DNA of 64,000 nucleotides from Rhodococcus sp. ARC_M5 (GTDB taxonomy: Bacteria; Actinomycetota; Actinomycetes; Mycobacteriales; Mycobacteriaceae). Positions within the stretch are counted from its first letter, which is position 1, and the number at the start of each line of letters is the position of its first letter. Shown piece after piece: positions 33,716 through 41,929 of this stretch. A program made the position numbers and the translations under genes. The notes under the pieces were generated by a model, which was not told the DNA's origin, did no database searches, and worked only from the letters and a program-made list of their open reading frames with translations. The stretch is taken from positions 34,133 to 98,132 of the forward strand of contig NZ_JALGQE010000015.1 of assembly GCF_022810405.1 (NCBI RefSeq), in the 5' to 3' direction.

Positions 33716-34663
33716 TCAGCGGAACGGCGTTTCCGAACAGTGAACGTTTCGCGCTGCTTCGTCGTAGCCGTAGCGGCCTAGCATCGACTTGGCGGCCAGG
33801 TAGTTCTCGTATTGGTACGGACCTGGTCCGACGTACAGGCCAATGACGGCGTCCTGAGTCAATCCTGTCACTTCTCGGTACGGCACCAGGCCTGTCGCGC
33901 CGGGACGAAACTCGGGCTCGTCGAAGAATCCAGGCTGAACGAACCGCCATTCTCGTTCCTCACGAAACCCCTTGTGTTTGACGCTCGCCGCAACGAACGC
34001 CAGTGCCTGAACGGCAGCATGGACGTTGCCCGATGTAGGCACCTTGGTCAAAGCCGGATCCATCAATTCGGCGATGAACGAGTAGGTGGCGTCGATCAGC
34101 GGCTGCTCGAGGGCATCGGAGAGATATTCCACTCGGTGCAATCCAAGTCCAGCCCGATGGACATTGGAGCCGTCCAATGGGGGAAATTTCGCGGGGTCGA
34201 AGCCGATCGCGAATCCTCCTGTGCCCTGGCCATATCCGCGCCACTGGCTCAACATGTCGGGATCTTCCGAGAACGAGACAGTGCAACAGTGGAGGTAGTC
34301 CGGATACTCGCGATCGATGATCGACTGGATTGCGTCGCAGACCATGCTGATAAATGTCTCTGCTACTGGATTGCTTTGGAAGAGTCCGCGGCCGCCCCAT
34401 TCGCGGAGGTAGTCCAGGATGAGATCGAGGCCGTGGGTCAGTTCACGGCGGTCGTTGAGGAACTGTGCGGCTGTCGCCCGCAGGACCGGCTTGTACGAGC
34501 CGGACCCCACGACGTTCGGATCTGGCTTCTCTCCGACGTTGGTGAGGATTCCCAGCATTCCGGCGGCGTCGGTGTAGTGCCACAGTTGGTCGGGTAGCGA
34601 CATCGACTGTTCCGGCGGCGTTGCTGCCGAGGCTGCATCAACGTCCTTCTCCGGTGACGTCAC
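33716..34663 (-). CDS. DUF2971 protein
   Basis: 315 aa from a GTG that overlaps the stop of the HTH gene (GTGA). QLWHYTDAAGMLGILT, FLNDRRELTHGLDLI and SFSEDPDMLSQWRGYG are the three DUF2971 signatures. FREEREWRFVQPG is a conserved late motif. The family is common in accessory islands and of unproven function; an enzymatic effector or defence role is possible. Second gene of a unit with the small HTH protein. Confidence 0.85.
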   Translation of the reverse strand: MTSPEKDVDAASAATPPEQSMSLPDQLWHYTDAAGMLGILTNVGEKPDPNVVGSGSYKPVLRATAAQFLNDRRELTHGLDLILDYLREWGGRGLFQSNPVAETFISMVCDAIQSIIDREYPDYLHCCTVSFSEDPDMLSQWRGYGQGTGGFAIGFDPAKFPPLDGSNVHRAGLGLHRVEYLSDALEQPLIDATYSFIAELMDPALTKVPTSGNVHAAVQALAFVAASVKHKGFREEREWRFVQPGFFDEPEFRPGATGLVPYREVTGLTQDAVIGLYVGPGPYQYENYLAAKSMLGRYGYDEAARNVHCSETPFR

Positions 34664-34881
34664 CCGCGTAGGTCTGTTCGTGCGCCGCTGCCGGGCCGGT
34701 CGGCGATCCATTGCTCGATTGCCTTCTGCGAGTACAGCGGGGCATTGGAGATCCGACGTATCGGCTTCGGGGCCTGCCCTCGTGCGACGTAGGATCGCCA
34801 CGTCGACGACGTGATTGCTTTACCGGTCCGGCGTTCGATCAACGTCAGGACCTCGGCGAGTGACAGTTCGTCGGCATCCAT
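34660..34881 (-). CDS. Small HTH (excisionase/AlpA-like) protein
   Basis: 73 aa. Winged-HTH pattern of the MerR/Xis type: LAEVLTLIERRTGKAITSST, WRSYVARGQAPKPIRR and YSQKAIEQWIADRPG. AGGGG lies 6 nt before the ATG, which also overlaps the stop of a leader ORF by TGATG. Probably a regulator of its own operon; the operators at 34932-34993 are candidate targets. Confidence 0.72.
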   Translation of the reverse strand: MDADELSLAEVLTLIERRTGKAITSSTWRSYVARGQAPKPIRRISNAPLYSQKAIEQWIADRPGSGARTDLRG

Positions 34882-34922
34882 CACTGTCCCCTGGATGCGC
34901 ATAGTGGTGCGGTACTCGACAT
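34881..34922 (-). CDS. 13-codon leader ORF
   Basis: ATG at 34922 lies 6 nt after a TAAGGT -10, so it would be the first codon of a leaderless transcript. It encodes MSSTAPLCASRGQ and its TGA overlaps the HTH gene's ATG. It may couple translation or act as a regulatory leader peptide. Confidence 0.5.
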   Translation of the reverse strand: MSSTAPLCASRGQ

Positions 34923-34931
34923 GCCTGCACC

Positions 34932-34950
34932 TTACAGCGATCCGCTGTAA
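34932..34950. promoter_or_regulatory. TACAGCG/CGCTGTA operator, divergent copy 1
   Basis: TTACAGCG-ATC-CGCTGTAA, perfect 19-bp palindrome. On the minus strand, TAAGGT (34934-34929) overlaps it and lies 6 nt before the leader ORF ATG. Confidence 0.75.
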
Positions 34951-34967
34951 AAACTTCGCCGAACCTC

Positions 34968-35003
34968 TTGCAACCTTACAGCGCAACGCTGTAGGGTTTG
35001 GGT
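34968..35003 (+). promoter_or_regulatory. Leaderless promoter with TACAGCG/CGCTGTA operator, copy 2
   Basis: TTGCAA (34968-34973), 18 bp, TAGGGT (34992-34997), 6 nt, ATG at 35004. TACAGCG-CAA-CGCTGTA (34977-34993) fills the spacer, as at 31498-31514. Confidence 0.75.
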
Positions 35004-35381
35004 ATGACCTCGACGCCCATCGAACTGCGCCAATCCGATTGGCAGTCAACGCTGTTCGATGACTGCGCGTTGCCCGGTTGCGCTACCCCGGTCGCCGTGC
35101 CGGGGGACGTGTGCCAGTCCTGCCTCGTGGCGTTCGGGGACATGCTGAACGTGCGAACCGACGGACCGGCCCACGATCCGGAGCGGGTCCGCGCCGAACT
35201 CGCTGCCCGTGACGCGAGCACCCGCGACCAGTACCGCGCGCAGGCTGCCACCGTGGCTGCCGCGCAGCAGGTTTCGACCCGCAAGCGCAACCAGATCTGC
35301 TGGCTCTGCGACGAGCGGCGAACCTGCACCGCTACCGACGGGCGCTGGGAATGCGCCGACTGCCAGGCCCTGCCGGTCTGA
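35004..35381 (+). CDS. Small zinc-finger-like protein
   Basis: 125 aa. Two Cys clusters: CALPGCATPVAVPGDVCQSC near residues 20-40 and CWLCDERRTCTATDGRWECADC near 97-118, each with spacing suited to zinc. An Ala/Arg-rich helix joins them. QSTLF near the N-terminus (14-18) loosely resembles a clamp-binding peptide. Leaderless start. Function unknown; DNA- or protein-binding adaptor is plausible. Confidence 0.6.
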   Translation: MTSTPIELRQSDWQSTLFDDCALPGCATPVAVPGDVCQSCLVAFGDMLNVRTDGPAHDPERVRAELAARDASTRDQYRAQAATVAAAQQVSTRKRNQICWLCDERRTCTATDGRWECADCQALPV

Positions 35382-35504
35382 GTAGCTGCGCAGAGCCCGC
35401 GCCTCTCTCCTTCATCTTTTCTCCGCCCGACCTGGGGAGCACCCATGACCGCCACCCTCACCGCGCCCACCACGACCGCGCGTCGCCGCCTCAAAGGAGT
35501 TGGA

Positions 35505-35720
35505 ATGAAACTGATTTCGCTCGATAACCAGTTCGACGGAACGATCGTCGACATTCTCGGCTACCGCACCGCGCCCGCAGGCCGCGTCGAGGTCACCGCC
35601 ATCCTCGACGCACCCGGTGCCTGGTACAGCCGCACCTACCCGGTCGTTCTCGACGCCAGCGACGTGCGACTCTCGCTCGCCGTGCAGTCCCTCACCCGTC
35701 CCGAGCTGGGCGTGCGGTGA
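35505..35720 (+). CDS. Small unknown protein
   Basis: 71 aa from an ATG with AAAGGAG 5 nt upstream; an in-frame ATG at 35445 with GGGGAG would add 20 residues. Beta-rich sequence (ISLDNQFDGTIVDILGYRT, RVEVTAILDAPGAWYSRTYP). Stop overlaps the next ATG by TGATG. No family recognised. Confidence 0.55.
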   Translation: MKLISLDNQFDGTIVDILGYRTAPAGRVEVTAILDAPGAWYSRTYPVVLDASDVRLSLAVQSLTRPELGVR

Positions 35721-35986
35721 TGACCGAGACCGCAGGCCAGATCGACATCTTCGAGGTGCTCGCCGCCGCCGAAGCCGATGAACAGGAGCTGCACGTCCAG
35801 CGATACGGCATCCCGATCCTGTTCGCCAGCCCCACCCGAGGGGTGGCAGCTCGCATCGCCGAATTCGAGACCTGGGCGACCACCTGGGGACGGCACGGCT
35901 CAACCGCCGCAAACTGCCAGTGGCGCAATGTATTAAGAGAATATCGGCTACATTTATCTATCGCGAACTCGCGTGTATTGATATAG
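35720..35986 (+). CDS. Small protein with clamp-binding-like N-terminus
   Basis: 88 aa. MTETAGQIDIFEVLAAAEADE: QIDIF (7-11) fits the sliding-clamp consensus Q-[LI]-[SD]-[LI]-F. The middle (GIPILFASPTRGVAARIAEFE) looks folded. The last 23 codons run into AT-rich DNA and may be a truncation scar. Coupled to the preceding gene. Confidence 0.5.
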   Translation: MTETAGQIDIFEVLAAAEADEQELHVQRYGIPILFASPTRGVAARIAEFETWATTWGRHGSTAANCQWRNVLREYRLHLSIANSRVLI

Positions 35987-36020
35987 AATTGAGCTATCGA
36001 GATAATTAACTCGAAAAGCG
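35923..36020. repeat. AT-rich dispersed repeat, copy A
   Basis: About 98 bp of AT-rich sequence aligned by eye with 63471-63544: both contain AATGTATT, TATCGGC, a TTTAT stretch, ATTGAG, GATA and AAAGCG in the same order. Both are followed by ATGACTCGA starts (36039 and 63596). May carry promoters or an origin element. Confidence 0.5.
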
Positions 36021-36038
36021 ATCGATTCCGATCTCCGC

Positions 36039-36692
36039 ATGACTCGAATCACCTCTGTCCCTGCTCGAACCCGGCCCGCGAAACGAGCCCATTCGATGAC
36101 GCCCCTGAGCGCAGTTCCCCCACCCGCCGACGAGCCCACGCGCATCCCCGCACGGGCACTGGCGTCCGTGGACGACGACGCCGCCGTCGACGACTGGAGC
36201 GCAGCCCACCAACCCTCGACCGACCCCGAGGCCCTGCTGCTGTCGGCATTGATGTGGAGCAACCATCCTGGTGGTCCGACCGCCGAGACCCAACGCATCG
36301 TCGCCGCTGTCACGGCCGCCGACTTCGACACCGCCGCCTATGCGCGACTGTACGAGGTCATCGCCGCACTCGTCGCGGCCGGCGAACAGCACGACCCGGC
36401 CAGCGTCACCCACGCACTGGCCCGAGCCGGATCCGGCGGGCACGTAGGGGACTCGCTCCGCCATCGCCTCACCGGCGCGGCCACCGCCGGGGGACACGCC
36501 GCCGCTGCGGCCCACTACGCCGACATGGTGCTCGCCCAGGCATACCGGCGCAGCTATCGTGCCGTCGGCGAATCCATCGCCCAGGCAGCCGACGAGCTAC
36601 CCGAGGAATACTTGTTCGACCACATGGTCGAGCACGGTCGCACTCAACGAGCACTGTGGAACCGGCTCAACGCATTTCGCGGTGCACGATGA
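36039..36692 (+). CDS. Stand-alone DnaB N-terminal domain protein
   Basis: 217 aa. Residues about 60-165 match the DnaB helicase N-terminal domain (PEALLLSALMW, VTAADFDTAAYARLYEVIAA, DMVLAQAYRRSYRAVGES), but no helicase domain follows. Such truncated proteins occur on actinobacterial plasmids and may recruit host DnaB or primase. No ribosome site; an ATG at 36096 is the alternative start. It follows the AT-rich repeat, hinting at a replication role. Confidence 0.75.
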   Translation: MTRITSVPARTRPAKRAHSMTPLSAVPPPADEPTRIPARALASVDDDAAVDDWSAAHQPSTDPEALLLSALMWSNHPGGPTAETQRIVAAVTAADFDTAAYARLYEVIAALVAAGEQHDPASVTHALARAGSGGHVGDSLRHRLTGAATAGGHAAAAAHYADMVLAQAYRRSYRAVGESIAQAADELPEEYLFDHMVEHGRTQRALWNRLNAFRGAR

Positions 36693-36733
36693 CCACCCCC
36701 AGCGTATCGGCGCAAGGTTGCCGGTAGACCAAT

Positions 36734-36751
36734 CGTCAACACATCTTGACG
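36734..36751. promoter_or_regulatory. 18-bp palindrome, copy 4 (degenerate left arm)
   Basis: CGTCAACACATCTTGACG: right arm perfect, two changes in the left arm. Lies 42 bp after the DnaB-N gene. Confidence 0.5.
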
Positions 36752-37044
36752 TGTCGGTGAGCGCCACCGAGCAACAACGCCGCACCGCCTGCCCGAAGAG
36801 GGTTGAATATGCCGCTGCTCTCGAACGCCGGGTACGCCCCCTTCTGTTGATCGGTTTGCAGCACCGCGATGTGAATCCGGTCCGCCGAGATGTGTATCTG
36901 TCGCAGCTCGCCGGTCATCTCACTGCCGCTCCACCGCAGTGGAACGAACGTCACCTGGCAGCCGATGTCCCCGCCGTGCAGCCGATGAGCAGGCTTGCTC
37001 TCGATCTGTGGTTCGGTTCGCAGCCTGTGCCGCCCATGACCCAT
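36736..37044 (-). CDS. Possible small unknown protein
   Basis: 102 codons with GC-rich third positions. The middle (GDIGCQVTFVPLRWSGSEM, IHISADRIHIAVLQTDQQ) reads like folded protein. No ribosome site and no recognised family, so it may be a chance frame. The 36693-37053 stretch has no better candidate. Confidence 0.35.
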   Translation of the reverse strand: MGHGRHRLRTEPQIESKPAHRLHGGDIGCQVTFVPLRWSGSEMTGELRQIHISADRIHIAVLQTDQQKGAYPAFESSGIFNPLRAGGAALLLGGAHRHVKMC

Positions 37045-37053
37045 GCCCGGTGC

Positions 37054-37995
37054 TCAGCCGAGTCCATGATCGACCACGCGCGATGTCGCTGCGGTATGCG
37101 CCGCGGGCGGTGGTGTGCGCAGCGTGGACGAGGCAGCTCGCGCCGATCCGGTCGAGCGGGTAGGCGGGGGAGTGACCAACCCGCGCGGACGCGTCGACGC
37201 ACGCTCGACATCGACCGAGCCGGACGGGGCTGTCGCGGAGATCGGCGCAGTCGCAGAGGTATCGGCCTGTGCGGCCGGCCTCGTGCGTGCTTGCAGCTCC
37301 TCGAGGTCGGCGGCGAGTGCTGTGATGTGTTCGGCGTCGGCGACCGGGTCGAGTACAGAGATGTTCGCCCGCAGGTTCTGCAGCTGTGTTAGGCGGTCGA
37401 CGGCCATGCGGTCGGTGTCCGAGACGTCCGCGTCGTGGGTGACCCGCAGCACGGTGTCGTTGCGCATCGGTTCGATGGTGCCGCCGAGATCGGCGGCGAG
37501 CTGCTCGGCCACACGGTGTGCGTCGTCGGGGACGTATGCGCCGACGTCGGTGCGTGAGTTGGGGATCGGGCCCGGGCGCGTGGAGTACACCTGCACGTCG
37601 AGAACCGCGACAGCGTCGGGACCCTCGACCGCCGAATCGGGAAGCGGAGGTGACGATTCGACGACGGCGGCTACTGCTGCGGTGACGTTGCGGGGTGCAG
37701 GGATCACGGTGCGCAGGACACCGTTCTTGTAGGCCGGGAGTGCGGTCAGGTCGGCCGCGAGCTCGCCGGGGCTGCCGATGAACTCGACATCACGGCGTGA
37801 GGTTCCGTCGGCGACCGAATCGATGACGACCGAGACGGTGTCGAGCTCGTAGGTGTCCGCCACTGCCGCTGCTTGGGTGAGCGCGAACTGTCCAGCGGAG
37901 CGGGAGGTGTAGAACGATCCGCGAGCGAGCACGAAACCGGGGTCGCCGTACTGATCGATGTTGGCTACTTCGACGTTGAATTCGGGCTGAGGCAT
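37054..37995 (-). CDS. Unknown backbone protein
   Basis: 313 aa. N-terminal beta-rich part (EFNVEVANIDQYGDPGFVLA) and a middle acidic part, ending in a Thr/Pro/Ala/Arg-rich tail. No recognised domain. GAAGGA lies 8 nt before the ATG. It is the downstream gene of a minus-strand pair with the 141-aa protein. Confidence 0.65.
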   Translation of the reverse strand: MPQPEFNVEVANIDQYGDPGFVLARGSFYTSRSAGQFALTQAAAVADTYELDTVSVVIDSVADGTSRRDVEFIGSPGELAADLTALPAYKNGVLRTVIPAPRNVTAAVAAVVESSPPLPDSAVEGPDAVAVLDVQVYSTRPGPIPNSRTDVGAYVPDDAHRVAEQLAADLGGTIEPMRNDTVLRVTHDADVSDTDRMAVDRLTQLQNLRANISVLDPVADAEHITALAADLEELQARTRPAAQADTSATAPISATAPSGSVDVERASTRPRGLVTPPPTRSTGSARAASSTLRTPPPAAHTAATSRVVDHGLG

Positions 37996-38100
37996 GTCGA
38001 TGGTCCTTCGAGTGGTGTGGGTGTGCACCGCCGCGCGGGCGGATGCCGGAGGGAAGAGCAGGGAAGGCGCGAGCGTGGCCGGGCCGCGGTGAAACGTCGG

Positions 38101-38526
38101 TCAGGACACAGGCGGTGACGGCGGCGGCGAGGACTGCGTATCGGCTGGTGCGCTGACGGACTGCGAGTGCTCGACGGGGGAGTGTTCGGCACCGATGCGG
38201 CGACGCGGCGTACTGCGACCGGACGCGCGCCTGGAAGTCTTGGAGGACTTTTTGCCGACCGGTGCCGGTGCGGGCAGCGGCAGGGCGGTGAGTTCGGCGG
38301 CTGTCCAGCCGGCCTCGATCGCTTCTTTGTAGGCGGCGGCGTGTTCGGCGTTCGCACGTTCGGCCGCGCGGGTCGCTTCGGCGACCTTCTCGCGTGCATC
38401 GGCGGCGGCTTGGGCGGCGTCGAAGAGCGACTCGATGTATTTGGTGCGGTTCTCGATCGCGGCGCGGGCGTGGGCCAGTGCGGTGTCTTTGTCGACAGCA
38501 GGAGAGACAGAAGAGGTGATGGACAT
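38101..38526 (-). CDS. Ala-rich coiled-coil protein
   Basis: 141 aa. Residues about 15-85 are a strongly helical Ala/Glu/Arg stretch (FDAAQAAADAREKVAEATRA), then a basic segment (GKKSSKTSRRASGRSTPRRR) and a Pro/Ser tail. Coiled coil plus basic patch suggests a DNA-associated structural or relaxosome-like protein; not proven. The 31-bp shared promoter element lies 120 bp upstream. Confidence 0.6.
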   Translation of the reverse strand: MSITSSVSPAVDKDTALAHARAAIENRTKYIESLFDAAQAAADAREKVAEATRAAERANAEHAAAYKEAIEAGWTAAELTALPLPAPAPVGKKSSKTSRRASGRSTPRRRIGAEHSPVEHSQSVSAPADTQSSPPPSPPVS

Positions 38527-38645
38527 CAGATGTGAGGGCCTTCCAGATTCGGTGCGCGGATACTCCCCACCGGACAGGCACCGATCGCTCCAGCCCGCAG
38601 CGCAGTGAAGGCGTAGTGCGGGGTGGATCGGTACGGGTGGGGCGC

Positions 38646-38676
38646 GCTCGAACGTGACCCTCATCGACGCTCGAAC
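38646..38676. promoter_or_regulatory. 31-bp shared promoter element, copy 1
   Basis: GCTCGAAC (38646-38653) and GCTCGAAC (38669-38676) flank GTGACCCTCATCGAC; nearly identical to 62837-62867. The two direct repeats are 23 bp apart, about two helical turns. It lies in the 332-bp gap between divergent genes at 38526 and 38859, which holds nothing else recognisable. Confidence 0.6.
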
Positions 38677-38858
38677 ACTGCAAAGTGTAGATCATTCGGC
38701 TGTCCGCTGGCCGCCCAGCCGAACACACTCGTCGATTGATCGAACGCTTCTACTGGCGCGGGACAAGCAGCAAACCAAGCCATGTAACGCTCGATGCTTT
38801 TACAAAGAAAAAGTGTCGATGGCGCTCGCCCGAAGCGCATCAGACGCTAGGAGACGCT

Positions 38859-39641
38859 ATGTCATCGCCGCATTCTCGAATCGCTACGTCAGCCGTGTTG
38901 TTCTGCGCCGCGCTTGTGGCTTTGGCGGGATGCTCGTCAGGTGACGCAGCGGACAGTGCGTCGCCTACCAGTGCGTCCAGCTCGGTGACGACTGAGTCTG
39001 CTGCCACGAAGCCCAACCGGCAATCCGCGACGACGACTACGACCCCTTACTCAGTTCCCCGGACTTCAGATCGCAGCGAGCCCATCGCCGCGGAGGTCGT
39101 CGAGAGCGGGTGGTCACTGAACGAGAGCGGCACCCAAGTTTCCTACGGCGTCCGTGTCCGTAATACCGGCCCAGCAGCCTCGTTCCCGTCCGTTACTGTG
39201 ACGGCGCTCGACGCGGATGGTGTTCCCCTCGAGACCAAGCAGAGCGAGCTCGGAAGTTACGTTGCCGCCGGCGCTGATTCCTACATCGGAGGAACCCTCA
39301 TAAATTCAGCCGACATTGCTGATCTCCAGATCACGACCGATCCAGGGCAGAGCCTCAATCGCTCTCAACAACCCGTCGTGGTCACCGGCGAAGCGACGAT
39401 CAGTGGCTCCGGGTACTCACCTCGCATCGTCTTGACAGCCCAGTCGAATAGCTTGGAACCTGTCGATTCACCCGCCAGGATTGACATGGTCTTCCGGGAC
39501 GACAGTGGCGCGATCGTTGGCGGCACCTGGGCGTATACGCAGAGCGCGATTCCCGTTGGCGGCACCTTGAAGGAAGCGCCCTTCATCTCGGGATTTGCGC
39601 CCTCCGATTCGACCTCGGTCGAGGTCACCATCTCTGAGTGA
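38859..39641 (+). CDS. Surface lipoprotein
   Basis: 260 aa. Signal peptide with lipobox (LVALAGCSSG), a Ser/Thr-rich linker, then a FxLYD/DUF4352-like beta-sandwich (SYGVRVRNTGPAASFPSVTV, VDSPARIDMVFRDDSG). Such lipoproteins can mediate surface functions or exclusion on conjugative plasmids; role here unknown. AGGAG lies 5 nt before the ATG. Confidence 0.75.
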   Translation: MSSPHSRIATSAVLFCAALVALAGCSSGDAADSASPTSASSSVTTESAATKPNRQSATTTTTPYSVPRTSDRSEPIAAEVVESGWSLNESGTQVSYGVRVRNTGPAASFPSVTVTALDADGVPLETKQSELGSYVAAGADSYIGGTLINSADIADLQITTDPGQSLNRSQQPVVVTGEATISGSGYSPRIVLTAQSNSLEPVDSPARIDMVFRDDSGAIVGGTWAYTQSAIPVGGTLKEAPFISGFAPSDSTSVEVTISE

Positions 39642-39717
39642 CGGCCTGGACGTGGGGAGTTCGCGTAGCGCGGAAGTTTGAGGCACCTGCAGCGGCTCGG
39701 GCCGACGCGGCGTGCGG

Positions 39718-40050
39718 TCAGTAGTAATCGTTGCCGTATGGGTCGCGGTGGTACCCGCGACGGGGGCGGTCGGCGACACCGCTGGCACCGCCGAGCGCGA
39801 ACAGGGGAAGCATGAAGACCAGGACAGCGATGAGCCCGATCATCGCTGCCATGAACACCGAGAACACAACGGCGATACCGATGAGGAACGCGATACCGAA
39901 CACGATGCGCAGGATGTTGGCGATGAAGCCCTTCCATCCGGGGTCGGTCTCGCCGAGGTACGGCACATACCAGATCAGGAAGCCGGCACCGGCGACAGCG
40001 AGCAAAGGGAGCGGGCCGACGTCGTCGGTGAAGAGCGAGGAGAGCGTCAT
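39718..40050 (-). CDS. Small membrane protein
   Basis: 110 aa. Three hydrophobic segments (about 14-30, 46-66, 68-88) and a tyrosine/arginine tail (RRGYHRDPYGNDYY). AAGGA precedes the ATG. Unknown function. Confidence 0.65.
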   Translation of the reverse strand: MTLSSLFTDDVGPLPLLAVAGAGFLIWYVPYLGETDPGWKGFIANILRIVFGIAFLIGIAVVFSVFMAAMIGLIAVLVFMLPLFALGGASGVADRPRRGYHRDPYGNDYY

Positions 40051-40164
40051 CGCAATAAGTCCTTTCGTGTGAGGACTGCGGACACCCGAATCGGTGTGCG
40101 GCCCTGGGCCTGATGAAGGTCTGTCTACTGCACGGCACCGACACAGTCGGTGATGCGCAGTCGA

Positions 40165-40719
40165 TCAGAACAAGGTCGGTGGTGCTTGCGCGTCGAAGCT
40201 GTATCCGGCGAGTGCGGCGCGGAGTCGGTCCGCGTCGTAGCCGTCGCGGAGTGCGTCGCGGATCGCAACGGCGCGCCCGTATCGTCCTCGCGGATCTCCG
40301 CCTGCGGGCGTCGGTCCGATGTGGCGTCCGGTTGCAACGGCGTGTGCAAGGTTCGCCGATTGGGTGCCGCGCTTGAGGTGACCGTCATCGACTCGCACAC
40401 ACAGGGTTTCGTCGCAGTCGTGTTCGCCGACGATCCCGTCCCCGAGGTCGCCGTGCGCGAGCAACAGCGCGAACCGGTGCGCAGACAACGTTCGCGGTGT
40501 GTCGCCGTCGGTGAAGGTGAAGCGCCCGTAACCGTCCGGAAAGCTGACGGCCGATCGCCACAGCCAGCACGTCGGAGTGATGACCACTTTCGTCCAGAAC
40601 CGTGCCACGGTCTTGGCGGTCAACGGTCCCTGCAACGGACGCCACGACCGACGAACCGACATCTCCGGTTCGACGACGGTGTCCCCGCCGAACAGTGCCA
40701 GTTGCGTCGTCGCGGTCAC
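40165..40719 (-). CDS. HNH endonuclease with N-terminal clamp-binding-like motif
   Basis: 184 aa. AHRFALLLAHGDLGDG, GEHDCDETLCVRVDDGHL and GTQSANLAHA make an HNH_3-type nuclease core with two Cys. The N-terminus MTATTQLALFGGD contains QLALF (6-10), close to the clamp consensus QL[SD]LF. GTG start, 2 nt after the stop of the 272-aa gene. Could be a homing-like or mobility nuclease. Confidence 0.78.
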   Translation of the reverse strand: MTATTQLALFGGDTVVEPEMSVRRSWRPLQGPLTAKTVARFWTKVVITPTCWLWRSAVSFPDGYGRFTFTDGDTPRTLSAHRFALLLAHGDLGDGIVGEHDCDETLCVRVDDGHLKRGTQSANLAHAVATGRHIGPTPAGGDPRGRYGRAVAIRDALRDGYDADRLRAALAGYSFDAQAPPTLF

Positions 40720-40721
40720 GG

Positions 40722-41540
40722 TCAGCGTCCCGATAATTGGTGACCGTCGGCGAGGTGTCGACGCCGCGCGTTCCGCAGCACAACGAACGCAACGGTGGAC
40801 GCGTCGGCAAAGGTCGATGTCGTATTCGATCCTCCGGCCGCGAGTTCGATCGTCGGGGCCTGGTAGTCACGAAAACTCGCGTCGGGAACGGACAGTGGCG
40901 CGGGTTTCTCGCGTCCACCGAATCGGATGGTGGCTCGCTCCATGAACCCTCGGGTGTCGCGGAACGAGATCGCGGGCAGCCACATTCCGGACCCCTGCAC
41001 CGCCGACGCGTAGGCGAGGTCGGTGTTGATCATCACCGTGCCCAGGTGTGCCGATTGCAACAGAGACAGCACCGACGGTGTGACGCCGAGTTGGTGTCCG
41101 AGAGCGGTGCCGAACAAGTCGGTTGCGGTCTCGACGCCGATCTTGTCCGACACGCGGATGCGTGCGTTGTCGGTGTAGACCGCGTACGTCCCGTGACTGT
41201 CGAAATCAGGCTCGAGCCACACCAGCGCCGCGTGGCGCTGCACGACCGACGCGGGTTCGGCGATCGCAATGCCCGTAGCGGCGGCGACAGGTGATGTGAG
41301 GTGCGGGTGCAGCAGTGCGACCCAGTCGGCGGCGGACTGACGCTGCGGGCCGAGCGTGAACTCGGCGTCGAGGCGTGCCGCGGTGTGCACGCGTACCCGG
41401 CCGGTGTCGTCGACGTGGATATGCGGAACGGTGCCGTCGCTGCTCCAGGCGAGCACGTTCGGATCCGTGTCCGGTGTGTGGGGAGCGGGGTAGCCCGCGT
41501 CGGTCAGTGCCGCCACCAGTTCGCCGGTGTAGACGCTCAT
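40722..41540 (-). CDS. Unknown backbone protein
   Basis: 272 aa. VPHIHVDDTGRVRVHTAAR and RIRVSDKIGVETATDLFG look well folded; no domain recognised. ATG overlaps the upstream stop (ATGA). Lies between the small helical protein and the HNH nuclease in a tight three-gene unit divergent from the relaxase. Confidence 0.6.
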   Translation of the reverse strand: MSVYTGELVAALTDAGYPAPHTPDTDPNVLAWSSDGTVPHIHVDDTGRVRVHTAARLDAEFTLGPQRQSAADWVALLHPHLTSPVAAATGIAIAEPASVVQRHAALVWLEPDFDSHGTYAVYTDNARIRVSDKIGVETATDLFGTALGHQLGVTPSVLSLLQSAHLGTVMINTDLAYASAVQGSGMWLPAISFRDTRGFMERATIRFGGREKPAPLSVPDASFRDYQAPTIELAAGGSNTTSTFADASTVAFVVLRNARRRHLADGHQLSGR

Positions 41541-41917
41541 CTGTGTTCTCCGTTCGTGTCGTCGGCCGGTGCCGCGACGGTGTCCGGCGACGAGCCGGTG
41601 CCGGTGTCGGAGTCGTCCGAGTCGTCCGAGGGATCGGTGTCGGCGGTGTCGGTGAGCAGGGCCAGAAGTTTGCGTGCTTCCCCAGTCGTGATCTGCGTGA
41701 GCGTCGCGGCGGCGGCGAGTGTTCCTTCACGGGTGCGGATGTCATCGAGCGCCCGGGCCATTGCGAGTTTCGCGGCGTCGATCTGCTCGGCGGCGGTGAA
41801 GAACGCCGTCAACGACGCCATGTTCGCCGCGTCCCGGCGCTGACGATCCGCGAGCACCTTCTGCTGCGCCGCACGCGCCCGAGCACGCGCAGTCATCCGA
41901 GCCTGTGTCGACGCCAT
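41537..41917 (-). CDS. Helical basic protein next to relaxase
   Basis: 126 aa (ATG at 41917; 41929 also possible). A basic N-terminal helix (ARMTARARARAAQQKVLADR) runs into a coiled region and an acidic Asp/Ser tail. Size, basic helix and divergent position beside the MobF relaxase suggest a relaxosome accessory protein; inferred only. Confidence 0.55.
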   Translation of the reverse strand: MASTQARMTARARARAAQQKVLADRQRRDAANMASLTAFFTAAEQIDAAKLAMARALDDIRTREGTLAAAATLTQITTGEARKLLALLTDTADTDPSDDSDDSDTGTGSSPDTVAAPADDTNGEHR

Positions 41918-41929
41918 GCGGCCAACCAT

